DNA of 64,000 nt, from NCBI GenBank assembly GCA_937868725.1, contig CALMMQ010000104.1, forward strand, positions 1 through 64,000, in the 5' to 3' direction. This stretch comes from an uncultured Pleomorphomonas sp. Its GTDB lineage: Bacteria > Pseudomonadota > Alphaproteobacteria > Rhizobiales > Pleomorphomonadaceae. The notes beneath the pieces are model-generated. The model did not search any database and was not told the DNA's origin. It saw nothing but the letters and a program-made list of their open reading frames with translations. This document shows, piece by piece, positions 9,939 to 18,170 of the stretch (its first letter is position 1; every line of letters begins with the position of its first letter). The position numbers were made by a program, and so were the translations under genes.

Positions 9939-10808
9939 ATGACCGTTTCTTCCCTGTCGTCTTCGTCCTATTCCCTGTCGCAGATGCAATCGCTGTTCGC
10001 CAAGGTCGACAGCGACCGCAGCGGTTCACTCAGCGCCGACGAGATTTCCGCCGCCGGCAGCGCCAACTCCTCGGCGGCGAGCGCCTTCTCGGCCTTGTCC
10101 GACCTCGTCTCGTCGAGCGACGCCAACGGCGACGGCGCCCTTGGCGGACCGGAATTCGAGAGTGCCTTCAGCCAGATGTCGAGCGACCTGCAATCGGCGC
10201 TGATGTCGCTGCAGGAAGACAGCACCGACAGCAGCAGCGCCCCGTCGTTCTCCGACCTCGACGCCGACAGCTCCGGCGGCCTCAGCTACGACGAGTTCGC
10301 CGCCGGTGCGCCCGACGATCTCGCCACCGACACGTCGATGCTGGAAAACCTGTTCTCCTCCATCGACAGCGACGGCGACGGTTCGGTCAGCTCCGACGAG
10401 TTCTCGACCTTCCTGTCGTCGGCCCCCGGCGCCGAGGCGACCGGCGGCGAGGACGAAAGCATACCGGCGACCGACGATACCGCCGACACCTCGACCAGCG
10501 ACACCTCGGATACCTCCGACTCCGCCGCCGCCTCGGGCACTTCGGGCTCCTCCTCGACCAAGGAGGTCGAGAGCGAGACGACGGTGCAGAACGCCGACGG
10601 CAGTTCGACGACCACGATCGTCTACACCGACGGCACCTCCAGCACCTCGACGACGGCGCCCAATCCGGCCAGCGCCCAGAGCAGCAACGGCGGCGGCGCC
10701 AACGGTCAGCAGAGCACGCCGCCACCCCCGCCGTCGGCCATCTCCGCCTACACCAGCATGCAGTCGGCCAGCAGCGGCGTCAGCTCCATGCTCAATCTCG
10801 CCGCCTGA
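9939..10808 (+). CDS. EF-hand calcium-binding protein with Ser/Thr-rich C-terminal tail
   Basis: A 289-residue acidic protein with four EF-hand loops: residues 24-35 (DSDRSGSLSADE), 61-72 (DANGDGALGGPE), 108-119 (DADSSGGLSYDE) and 143-154 (DSDGDGSVSSDE). All four have Asp at position 1 and Glu at position 12, so calcium binding is plausible; loop 3 has Ser rather than Asp/Asn at position 5. Residues 165-289 are low-complexity Ser/Thr/Asp/Gly, with a poly-Pro run near 260. There is no N-terminal signal peptide, so it is either cytoplasmic or exported by a non-Sec route. It is monocistronic. Rhizobial relatives with several EF-hands exist, but their role is not established. Confidence 0.85.
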   Translation: MTVSSLSSSSYSLSQMQSLFAKVDSDRSGSLSADEISAAGSANSSAASAFSALSDLVSSSDANGDGALGGPEFESAFSQMSSDLQSALMSLQEDSTDSSSAPSFSDLDADSSGGLSYDEFAAGAPDDLATDTSMLENLFSSIDSDGDGSVSSDEFSTFLSSAPGAEATGGEDESIPATDDTADTSTSDTSDTSDSAAASGTSGSSSTKEVESETTVQNADGSSTTTIVYTDGTSSTSTTAPNPASAQSSNGGGANGQQSTPPPPPSAISAYTSMQSASSGVSSMLNLAA

Positions 10809-10868
10809 GACGGCGTGAAAGTCGGGCTTTGCGACGGACGGGATCATGCCTATTTGGGCACACCGCCC

Positions 10869-11065
10869 GTCCGGCTGGCCCGGCACAACATCCACGACGG
10901 CTGGGTGGTGGCGGGCATTACCTTCCTGACCGCCACGGGCCAGCTGGTGTTCCTGCCGCTGTTGGCCAGTCTCAACGAAGCCTGCGGCTGGCGCTGCCGC
11001 TCAGGCTCTTGCTGACGGTCGATCGGCCGCATGATCTCGGCGCCCCCTGTGGCAGCGCCACCTTG
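10869..11065 (+). pseudogene. Remnant of a major facilitator superfamily (MFS) transporter gene
   Basis: In one plus-strand frame, 10869-10997 reads HDGWVVAGITFLTATGQLVF followed by LPLLASLNEACGWR, which closely resembles transmembrane helices 4-5 of MFS permeases (typical text: ATGQLVFLPLLA...GWR). The similarity then continues in another frame as LLLTVDRPHDLGAPCG, matching the loop after helix 6 (MRDRPADLG). Between the two, most of a helix is missing, and neither the N-terminal three helices nor the C-terminal half exists. So this is a decayed fragment with a frame shift and at least one deletion. It lies between the EF-hand gene and the asparaginase gene. The identification rests on my recall of MFS sequence texture. 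Confidence 0.6.
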
Positions 11066-11088
11066 GTGTCGCCGCCACCTTCCCTGCC

Positions 11089-12114
11089 TCAGCCGACAGT
11101 GAGCCCGGTCAGCGCCTCGGCGGCGCGCACTTCGCCCACCGGCTTGCCGTTCCAGTCATTGATCGGCACCCGCGCCAGGGCCGTGAGTTCGGCATAGGCG
11201 GGATCGTCGGGGCCGATATCCAGGAGCTTGATCAGCAGGTTGGCCATTGCCACCTCGGAGGCCCGTGCCGCGCCGTCGTCGATCTTGAGGGCGACACCGA
11301 CGCCCAGCGACTTGATGGCGGCGATGAACACCCCCTCGGCGCCGGTCTTGACCAACGCTCGCCCGCCAAGCGCCGCCATCGCCCGGGTGCAAAAGCGACC
11401 GGTACCGGCGACCATGAACGGTTCGGCGGCGGCGGCGAGGCGGATGCGCTCGGCCGCCCGTGCCCGTTCCGGCCCGAGGCCGACGCCGGTGACGAAGCGG
11501 GCGAAGCCATGCGCCAGATGGCGCGGCGAGATGGCGAAGGTCGGAATGGAACAGCCGTCGGTGCCGCAGACGTCCTGCCCGATCGGCGCGCCGGTCAGCG
11601 CCGCGCCGGCGGCGATCACCTCCGCCATCATCGGGTGGCTGGCGGCGACGTAACCAGCCGGCTCGACGCCCATGGCAACGCACGTGCACAGGAAGCCCGA
11701 ATGCTTGCCGGAACAGTTGTTGTGCAGGCGCAGCGGCTTGAGACCGGCCCGGTGCAGCGCCGCCTGATCGTCCATGCGGTTCGGCCAGTGCGGCCCGCAC
11801 TCAAGGCACCCCTCGTCGAGCCCGGCGCGGGCCAGCATGGAGCGGGCCACGGCGAGGTGGCGCGCCTCGCCGTTGTGCGAGGCCATGGCCAGCGCCAGTT
11901 CGGCCTCGCCGAAGCCGAAGCGGTCTGCCGCTCCGCTTTCGATCAGCGGCAGCGCCTGGAACGGCTTGACCGCCGAGCGCGGAAACGACGGGCGGTCGAT
12001 GTCGCCGAGCGCCGCGACGAGGCGGCCGTCACCGTCGACGACGGCAATGGCGCCGCGATGATGGCTTTCGACGACGGGGCCGCGCGTCACCTCGACCAGA
12101 ACCGGTTCAGTCAT
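11089..12114 (-). CDS. L-asparaginase II family (rhizobial thermolabile type)
   Basis: A 341-residue protein of the asparaginase_II family (Rhizobium etli AnsA / ReAV type), unrelated in fold to E. coli asparaginases. It hydrolyses asparagine to aspartate and ammonia. Visible family motifs are VEVTRGP near the start, RSAVKPFQ (about 46-53), the catalytic-region SHNGE (about 80), NNCSGKHSGFL (about 135) and CGTDGCSIPT (about 188). The ATG at 12114 gives the family-typical N terminus MTEPVLVEVTRGPVVES. It is separated from the xylFGH operon (same strand, upstream) by the xylH terminator, so it is probably transcribed independently or by read-through. Confidence 0.9.
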   Translation of the reverse strand: MTEPVLVEVTRGPVVESHHRGAIAVVDGDGRLVAALGDIDRPSFPRSAVKPFQALPLIESGAADRFGFGEAELALAMASHNGEARHLAVARSMLARAGLDEGCLECGPHWPNRMDDQAALHRAGLKPLRLHNNCSGKHSGFLCTCVAMGVEPAGYVAASHPMMAEVIAAGAALTGAPIGQDVCGTDGCSIPTFAISPRHLAHGFARFVTGVGLGPERARAAERIRLAAAAEPFMVAGTGRFCTRAMAALGGRALVKTGAEGVFIAAIKSLGVGVALKIDDGAARASEVAMANLLIKLLDIGPDDPAYAELTALARVPINDWNGKPVGEVRAAEALTGLTVG

Positions 12115-12203
12115 GCAAGTTCGTCCTCGATGTTCGGGCTCATACCGCCGCCGAGTCACCGGGCCGACGGACACCGCCTTCATAACGCAGCGCAGCGAAC
12201 ACC

Positions 12204-12243
12204 CAAAACAAAAAGCACCCGGCCTCCCTTGCGGAAGGCCGGG
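12204..12243 (-). terminator. Intrinsic terminator after xylH
   Basis: On the minus strand a GC-rich hairpin (arms at 12218-12225 and 12236-12243, with a short imperfect inner extension) is followed after three bases by a T-rich tract (TTTTTGTTTT, complement of 12205-12214). It lies 55 bases after the xylH stop, ending the xylFGH transcript. Confidence 0.75.
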
Positions 12244-12298
12244 GCCCGGTTGGCGCCAGGGGCGGATGGCGGGTCCGGGAGACGAACCCGCCGATCCA

Positions 12299-13468
12299 TC
12301 AGCCACGCTGGTTGCCGGAGGAGACGATGTCCATGTAGACGGCCGCCACCAGAATGACGCCCTTGACGATCTGCTGCCAGAAGGTGTCGATGCCGAGCAT
12401 GGACATGCCGTTGTCGAGGCTGGCCATGATGACGGCGCCAACCAGCGCGCCGCTGACCGAACCAACACCACCGCGCATCGACGTGCCGCCGATGAAGCAC
12501 GAGGCGATGGCATCGAGCTCGCCGCCAAAGCCGGCCGACGGCGTGCCGGCGGCGAGACGGGCCGAGGTGGTGAGGCCGGCGAAGGCGCACATCAGGCCCA
12601 TCAGCGCAAACACCATCATCTTGACGAAGTTGACGTTGACGCCCGACAGCCGCGTCGCCTCCATGTTGGAGCCGACGGCGTAGATGTGACGGCCGAAGGT
12701 GGTCTTGTTGCCGATGACCGTGAACACGCCGAGGATGATCAGCAGGATCAGCACCGGCACCGGCACGCCCTGATAGTCGTTGAGCGTCAGCACGAAGCCG
12801 AGGATGACGACGCCGGTGAGCACCAGGCGGCCAAGCTCGGTCGGCAGCGAGGAAACCACGAGGTTGTGCTTCTGACGGTTGGCGCGGGTTCGCACCGCCA
12901 GCACCACCAGCAGGGCGAACAGGGCGATGGCGCCGATGTTGCCGAGCCAGCCCGGCAGGTAGCCCTGACCGATGAACTTGAAGCCGTCGGACACCGGGGC
13001 GATGGTGATGCCGCCGGTCAGACCCAGCACCATGCCGCGGAAGGCCAGCTGGCCGCCGAGGGTGACGATGAACGAGGGGATGCCGAGATAGGCGGTCAGC
13101 CAGCCGACGAACACGCCGAAGAACACGCCCATGACGATGACCAACGCGATCGTCGCCCACAGCGGCCAGGAGTAAGTGACGTCGAGCACGGCGGCGATGC
13201 CGCCGAGCAGGCCGAGCAACGAGCCGACCGACAGGTCGATTTCGCCGGCGACGATGACGAACACCATCGCCGAGGCCAACATGCCGGTGATCGCCATCTG
13301 GCGCAGCAGGTTGGAGAAGTTGCGCGGCGTCAGGAACTGCGAACCGCCCAGGTCCGAGTCATAGGTCAGCGCGCCGAAGAACGCCCAGATGATGACGATG
13401 ACCGCCAGCAGCGCGACGATCTTGTACTCGGAAAGGAACTTCCGGAAATCTTTCTTTGTGATGGTCAT
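12299..13468 (-). CDS. xylH: D-xylose ABC transporter permease
   Basis: Inner-membrane permease of the ribose/xylose (BPD_transp_2) family, 389 residues, with about ten to twelve hydrophobic segments. The family hallmark AGEIDLSVGS (about 70-80) and the C-terminal GELDAIASCFIGGTSMRGG block are visible. The internal cytoplasmic loop RTRANRQKHN is the XylH-type insertion that makes these proteins longer than ribose permeases. It is the last gene of xylF-xylG-xylH, 33 bases after xylG. The substrate assignment rests on the XylF and XylG neighbours; the family also includes the GguB/multiple-monosaccharide permeases, so arabinose or glucose cannot be excluded. Confidence 0.92.
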   Translation of the reverse strand: MTITKKDFRKFLSEYKIVALLAVIVIIWAFFGALTYDSDLGGSQFLTPRNFSNLLRQMAITGMLASAMVFVIVAGEIDLSVGSLLGLLGGIAAVLDVTYSWPLWATIALVIVMGVFFGVFVGWLTAYLGIPSFIVTLGGQLAFRGMVLGLTGGITIAPVSDGFKFIGQGYLPGWLGNIGAIALFALLVVLAVRTRANRQKHNLVVSSLPTELGRLVLTGVVILGFVLTLNDYQGVPVPVLILLIILGVFTVIGNKTTFGRHIYAVGSNMEATRLSGVNVNFVKMMVFALMGLMCAFAGLTTSARLAAGTPSAGFGGELDAIASCFIGGTSMRGGVGSVSGALVGAVIMASLDNGMSMLGIDTFWQQIVKGVILVAAVYMDIVSSGNQRG

Positions 13469-13501
13469 GGCAGATACACCAGAATTCTTGAAATGACAGC
13501 C

Positions 13502-15040
13502 TCAGGCGGCTTCCGTGAGCGGGGTACCGATGGCGGCGGCGAGGATCTTTTCCTGGCTGAGCGACTCGTTGGGGAAATCCCCCCGGAGCTTGCCCTCGCC
13601 CATCACCAGCACGCGATCGCTGATGCCGAGCACTTCCGGCAGTTCGGAGGAGATCATCAGCACGGCGACGCCCTGCTTGGCCAACTCGAAGATCAGCTTG
13701 TAGATCTCGTACTTGGCGCCAACGTCGATGCCACGGGTCGGCTCGTCGAGGATCAGCACCTTCGGGTCGGGCAGCAGCATCTTGGCCACGACGGCCTTCT
13801 GCTGGTTGCCGCCCGACAGCGAGGCGATCGGCAGCAGCGGCTCGGCCGTCTTGACCTTCATGCGGATGATCTCGGCCTGGATCTTGGCCAGCTCCGCTTC
13901 CTCGTCGACCAGTCCGAAACGCGTATAGCGGTTCAGCACCGACAGCGTGATGTTGTGGCCAACCCCCATCAACGGCACGATGCCGTGGCGCTTGCGATCC
14001 TCGGGCACCATGCAGATGCCCTGCCGCACCGCCTCGATCGGCTCCTTGACGCGGATTTCCTTGCCCTCAAGGAAGATGCGGCCCTCGTGGAAGCCACGCC
14101 AGCAGCCGAACAGCTTGGAGGCGAGCTCGGTGCGTCCGGCGCCAACCAGACCGGCCAGACCAAGGATTTCGCCGGCCCGCAGCGCGAACGATACGTTGTC
14201 GACCACCTTGCGCTCGGGATTGGTGACGTCCCAGCAGGTAATGTTCTTGGCCTCGAAGATGACGTCGCCAATGGCGTGCTCTTCGCGCGGGAACAGGTTC
14301 TTCATCTCGCGGCCGACCATCATGGTGATGATCTTGTTGGTATCGAGCCCGGCCATCGGCTGGGTGCCGATGTGGGTGCCGTCGCGGATCACCGTCACGG
14401 TGTCGGCGATCTCGGCCACTTCGTCGAGCTTGTGGGAGATGTAGACGCAGGCCATGCCGTGCGACTTGAACTCCTTGACGAGATCGAGCAGCGTCTTGGT
14501 CTCGGCCGCCGTCAGCGCCGAAGTCGGCTCGTCGAGGATGAGCAGCTTGGCGTTCTTGTTGAGCGCCTTGGCGATCTCGACCAGCTGCTGCTTGCCGCCC
14601 GAATAGTTGTAGACCGGCAGGGCAACGTTGATGTCGCTCATCTTGAGCCGGGCCATCAGCTTGGTGGCCTTGGCGTTCATCAGATCGTAGTCGATGAAGC
14701 CGGCCTTGGTCTTGGGTTCCGAGCCGAGGAAGATGTTTTCCGCCACCGTCAGGTGCGGCACCATCATCAACTCCTGATGGATGATGACGATGCCCGCTTC
14801 CTCGGTTTCGCGGATGTTGGCGGCCTTGAGTTCCTTGCCCTCCCAAAGGATCTCACCGGACCACGTACCGTAGGGATAGACGGCCGAAAGCACCTTCATG
14901 AGGGTGGACTTGCCGGCGCCGTTTTCGCCGCACAAGCCGACGCACTCGCCGGGACGAACGGCCAGATGAATGCCGTCGATCGCTTTGACGCCGTTGAAAT
15001 CCTTGGTGATGTTGTGCATCTCCAAGAGGTATTCTGACAT
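13502..15040 (-). CDS. xylG: D-xylose ABC transporter, duplicated ATP-binding subunit
   Basis: Cytoplasmic ATPase of 512 residues made of two fused ABC domains, energising xylose import. The N-terminal domain has Walker [10 protein letters not shown] (about 39-47), signature YSGGKQQ and Walker [12 protein letters not shown]. The C-terminal domain has a degenerate Walker A (GLVGAGRTE, lacking the Lys), signature SGGNQQK and Walker [12 protein letters not shown], the usual asymmetry of this family. I chose the ATG at 15040, because the GAGAGGAG ribosome-binding site at 15050-15057 would directly abut the alternative GTG at 15049. It is separated from xylF by 510 bases containing a strong hairpin, so less xylG than xylF mRNA is expected. 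Confidence 0.94.
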   Translation of the reverse strand: MSEYLLEMHNITKDFNGVKAIDGIHLAVRPGECVGLCGENGAGKSTLMKVLSAVYPYGTWSGEILWEGKELKAANIRETEEAGIVIIHQELMMVPHLTVAENIFLGSEPKTKAGFIDYDLMNAKATKLMARLKMSDINVALPVYNYSGGKQQLVEIAKALNKNAKLLILDEPTSALTAAETKTLLDLVKEFKSHGMACVYISHKLDEVAEIADTVTVIRDGTHIGTQPMAGLDTNKIITMMVGREMKNLFPREEHAIGDVIFEAKNITCWDVTNPERKVVDNVSFALRAGEILGLAGLVGAGRTELASKLFGCWRGFHEGRIFLEGKEIRVKEPIEAVRQGICMVPEDRKRHGIVPLMGVGHNITLSVLNRYTRFGLVDEEAELAKIQAEIIRMKVKTAEPLLPIASLSGGNQQKAVVAKMLLPDPKVLILDEPTRGIDVGAKYEIYKLIFELAKQGVAVLMISSELPEVLGISDRVLVMGEGKLRGDFPNESLSQEKILAAAIGTPLTEAA

Positions 15041-15550
15041 GGGGATCACTCCTCTCGGTCGCGCCTGCGGTGGACTGGCCGCCCCGCGGCCGGACCAGAT
15101 CCGCGCTTGTCCCGGGGGACTATTCCAGCGCTGTCGCGACGTGCGCCGACGACTTTAACCTTATCGTTGCCAAGCGCAGCCCGGACGAAAGGGCTACGGA
15201 TCTTCGCGTGCCTGCCCGGTTCGGTCTGGCCGTCCGGACGGGGATGAGCGCTGCCGCGCCCGTCTGTCCCGAGGCCGCATGGCCTCGCCGTCGCCACAGC
15301 CGTCTGCCCATGGGCATCGGCCGGACAAGCTTCAGGCTGTCGGTCACTGATCGGGATAACGGGATCTCGACGCAGGGCCTTCAGCGCCGCCTTGTGGACT
15401 TGGCGCCGTGCAGCCTGCCGTCCGGTTCGGGGACCCCGTTGGCCCGGAACCAGTTACAACCGGTCCGGACGACGGCCAATGCCGATGCCCGGACCGATAG
15501 CCGAAGGACGAACGGAGCGGGAAAGTCCCGCTCCGACCGCCCGATACGGA
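15041..15550. other. Long xylF-xylG intergenic spacer
   Basis: 510 bases between xylF and xylG with no gene that I can support on either strand. It begins, in the direction of transcription, with the hairpin described separately at 15513-15535. The rest is GC-rich with many short inverted repeats and no clear second promoter. Spacers after a binding-protein gene usually hold RNA structure that shields the upstream message, but 510 bases is unusually long for this. Confidence 0.6.
15513..15535 (-). terminator. Perfect 10-bp hairpin immediately after xylF
   Basis: Arms CGGAGCGGGA (15513-15522) and TCCCGCTCCG (15526-15535) with a 3-base loop, 15 bases past the xylF stop codon on the minus strand. 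No T-tract follows, so it is more likely a partial terminator or 3'-end stabiliser of the xylF message than a full stop, which would give more binding protein than ATPase and permease. Confidence 0.6.
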
Positions 15551-16561
15551 TTACTTCTCGACCTGTTCCTTGGTGTAGAAACCGTCCTCGATGACCTTGT
15601 TGACGTTTTCCTTGGTCAGCGGGATCGGGGTCAGCAGCAGGGAGTCGACGTCCTTCTTGCCGTTGGCAAGCTTGGCGTTGAAGTCGACCTTCTCGCCCTT
15701 GACGAGCTTGACGGTCAGCTTGGCGGCTTCCGAAGCGATGAGCTTCAGCGGCTTGTAGACCGTGACGGTCTGCGTGCCGGCGACCACGCGCTTGATGGCG
15801 GCGAGGTCGGCGTCCTGACCGGAGATGGCAACCTTGCCGGCCAACCCTTGCGCGGCGAGAGCCTGGATGGCGCCACCGGCGGTGCCGTCATTGGAGGCAA
15901 CGACGGCGTCGATCTTGTTGTTGGCGGCCGTCAGGGCGTTTTCCATGATCGACAGCGCTTCGGTCGGGCTCCACTCCTTGACCCACTGCGAGCCGACGAT
16001 CTTGATCTTGCCGGCGTCGACGGCGGCCTTGAGGGCCTTTTCCTGACCAGCGCGCAGCAGCTTGGCATTGTTGTCGGTCGGCGAGCCACCGAGCATGTAG
16101 TAGTTGCCCTGCGGCACGGCCTTGAGAACGGCCTCGGCCTGCAGATAGCCGACGCGCTCGTTGTCGAAGGAGATGTAGGCATCTTCGTCGGCGTTGAGGA
16201 TCAGGCGGTCATACGACAGCACCTTGATGCCGGCCTTGTGGGCTTCGTCGATCACTTCGCCGAAGACCTTGGAATTCATCGGAACGATAACGATCGCGTC
16301 GACCTTCTTGGCGATCAGGTTCTCGACCTGCTTGACCTGCTTTTCCTCGTTGGCGTCAGCCGACTGTACGTTGACTTCGGCGCCCAGTTCCTTGGCAGCG
16401 GCGATGAAATAGTCGCGGTCACGCGCCCAGCGCTCGACACGCAGGTCGTCGATCGAGAAGCCGATGACCGGCTTGTCCTTCGAAGCGTTGGCGACCGTCG
16501 TCATCGGCAGGCTGAAGGTGAGCGCCATGAGCGAGCCGGCCAGAACAGTAAGCAGTTTCAT
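15551..16561 (-). CDS. xylF: D-xylose ABC transporter, periplasmic binding protein
   Basis: Periplasmic sugar-binding protein of 336 residues with a Sec signal peptide (about 1-26, cleavage near VANA-S). The mature N terminus KPVIGFSIDDLRVERWARD and the strings SADANEEKQV, MLGGSPTDNNA and ISGQDAD are characteristic of XylF. The start at 16561 is preceded by a near-perfect AGGAGG ribosome-binding site. It is the first gene of the xylFGH operon. The upstream region carries two palindromes (16702-16712 and 16731-16742) that may be operators. No xylA, xylB or xylR is in the window. Confidence 0.95.
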   Translation of the reverse strand: MKLLTVLAGSLMALTFSLPMTTVANASKDKPVIGFSIDDLRVERWARDRDYFIAAAKELGAEVNVQSADANEEKQVKQVENLIAKKVDAIVIVPMNSKVFGEVIDEAHKAGIKVLSYDRLILNADEDAYISFDNERVGYLQAEAVLKAVPQGNYYMLGGSPTDNNAKLLRAGQEKALKAAVDAGKIKIVGSQWVKEWSPTEALSIMENALTAANNKIDAVVASNDGTAGGAIQALAAQGLAGKVAISGQDADLAAIKRVVAGTQTVTVYKPLKLIASEAAKLTVKLVKGEKVDFNAKLANGKKDVDSLLLTPIPLTKENVNKVIEDGFYTKEQVEK

Positions 16562-16701
16562 GTCTTGTCCTCCTGATTTGCCCTTCGCGGAGCAATAGCC
16601 GTCGACCTGCGACGGTCCCGATCCACAGTAAGCCACTCAAAGCTCTCAGCTTTTCAGTCGGATCGCCTTTACTCCTCCGGCAAAACCCAACCTGAAAAAC
16701 C

Positions 16702-16712
16702 ACTGGACCAGT
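16702..16712. promoter_or_regulatory. Palindrome upstream of xylF (candidate operator)
   Basis: The 11-base sequence ACTGGACCAGT is a perfect inverted repeat around one central base, 141-151 bases upstream of the xylF start. A related half (ACTGGTCTA) occurs upstream of ytfQ at about 50330-50338. The form resembles GntR-family operators, but no GntR gene is in the window. Confidence 0.35.
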
Positions 16713-16730
16713 ATGCCCTTGCGAAAGCGA

Positions 16731-16742
16731 TTGATGCATCAA
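16731..16742. promoter_or_regulatory. Perfect 12-base palindrome upstream of xylF
   Basis: TTGATGCATCAA is identical to its reverse complement and lies 170-181 bases upstream of the xylF start, 18 bases beyond the ACTGGACCAGT palindrome. A transcription-factor site is plausible; I cannot name the regulator. Confidence 0.35.
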
Positions 16743-17920
16743 ATCACTGAGGTGCGCAACTCATTTTTGTTACCGCACTGCACAATGAAACGAGCAAAAG
16801 CGAAAACCCAGCCGCGGCCCATCGACGAGACGGCGACGACCGCCCGATGACAAATCCTGGAATGGGCCGATTTCTAGGATTTTCATTGCTGTTTCTATTT
16901 TTTTCGATGGTTATACGAAAATATGCCAGACAACAACGAAGCGAGAGTACCTACGCCGAAAGACTCGGGCAAATTTTCCCTTCTGATTTTTACACCGTCA
17001 AAATAATACCCTCATTGGGGGAGAGGCAGGCATTTTGCCGCTGTTTGATTGATTTTTGCGACACTCAAATGAAGTGATTTCATCAAATTTGTCCCCGCGC
17101 GTCGGCTGATCGTTGTGAGCCCGACCGCGATTTTCCGCCATTTTTTTGAACATAAAAATTTACCGTCGAATTAAGCAATGATGAAGAATTTCACCGCCGG
17201 TTGATGGGACACGGCGGCGCCGGTGGCGCCAGACATCAACGTGCTGGGCCGGTAATGGACATCAAGCCACGTCACCCGGCCAGGCTAGACGTAACGATAC
17301 GAATGGCGCAGTGATCACCGCTTCGGCTGCGTCATCCCCGTTTTGCAGCCAATTTTCGTCTTCTGGCACCCGGTCTTCCAACGTATTCGCTGGCGATCGT
17401 AACGTTATGGCTGCAGTATGCTGACGGCCGCCTGCCCGATAGACGGTCAGACGCGGCAGCCGTCCTTCGGGTCAGCGCCGCCACCGACCGGCGGCAACCC
17501 CCATCATCGGCACGGCGTCGATGTGAGTCCATCAGCAGAGTTCCGGGGGTGGCGCACCAATCCGCCGTCCAAACGCGCGCAACGGCCGCATCTTCGCCCG
17601 GAAAACCGGACCAGCTCGCCAGTTTTCGGCGCCTCGCAGCAAGTAAAGCCGCCGGCGGCGCCAACAATTCGGGCGGTGTCCGCTTGCCGTTCGCGGCCCG
17701 ATCATGCCCGCGAGGGTGGGCTCTCACCCGCGCGCAGCGAAATTTCGCCGCGCCGGACCGCTATCGGCCGCCATCGATACGTATTGAACCGCCCCCCCGA
17801 AAACAGGGCGCACCACCTGATTCTCCCCGGAAGGCCCCCGTCGCGCGGGCGCGGCCGCTTGACAAGCGCCGCCCGAGCGGCGACCTATCGACCAGCCTTT
17901 CTGTGCCCGGAACAAGACCG

Positions 17921-18166
17921 ATGATCCACTACAATCTGCATTGCACGGCCTGCGGCCACGACTTCGACGACTGGTTCGACAACATGGCCGACTGGGATGC
18001 CAAGAAGTCGACCTTCGCCTGCCCGTCCTGCGGCCAGCCGGCCGTTGAGAAGGCGCTGATGGCGCCAAGCCTCGGCGCCGCCAAGCTTGCCGCACCGGCG
18101 GTCGGCCACGCCTGCGACCCGATGTCGTGCGGCAACCCGACCTGCCCGATGGCCGCCGGCTTCTGA
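17921..18166 (+). CDS. Short DUF1178-like zinc-ribbon protein
   Basis: An 81-residue protein whose first 55 residues match the N-terminal domain of the DUF1178 family: start MIHYNLHC, a first CxxC knuckle (CTACG, residues 8-11), the DWFDN motif, a second CxxC (CPSCG, about 35-38) and the family string VEKALMAP. Typical DUF1178 proteins continue for another 80 or so residues; here they are replaced by a Cys-rich tail (HACDPMSCGNPTC). So it is either a truncated family member or a small zinc/metal-binding variant resembling FmdB-type ribbons. It converges on the LacI gene with a 4-base gap. No function is known for the family. Confidence 0.65.
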   Translation: MIHYNLHCTACGHDFDDWFDNMADWDAKKSTFACPSCGQPAVEKALMAPSLGAAKLAAPAVGHACDPMSCGNPTCPMAAGF

Positions 18167-18170
18167 TCGC

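Larger units (their letters stand above)
16562..17920. other. 1.36-kb gene-less region upstream of xylF, part strongly AT-rich
   Basis: No convincing gene on either strand. The stretch 16740-17200 is markedly AT-richer than the surrounding genome, while 17200-17920 returns to high GC. The only open frame in the AT-rich part with some protein character starts at 16847 (76 codons, one hydrophobic segment), but it lacks a ribosome-binding site and I do not call it. The region may hold the xyl regulatory zone, an untranslated leader or the decayed remains of an acquired segment. Confidence 0.5.

Noticed and set aside
12113..15037. A very long plus-strand open frame (about 970 codons) opposite xylH-xylG
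   Set aside because: It lies antisense to two clearly recognisable ABC transporter genes; its translation is His/Asp/Gly-rich without domains, as expected from the mirror frame of high-GC coding DNA.
16847..17077. A 76-codon frame with a hydrophobic segment in the AT-rich region upstream of xylF
   Set aside because: No ribosome-binding site, no family resemblance, and hydrophobic text is expected by chance in AT-rich DNA. Kept only as a remark.
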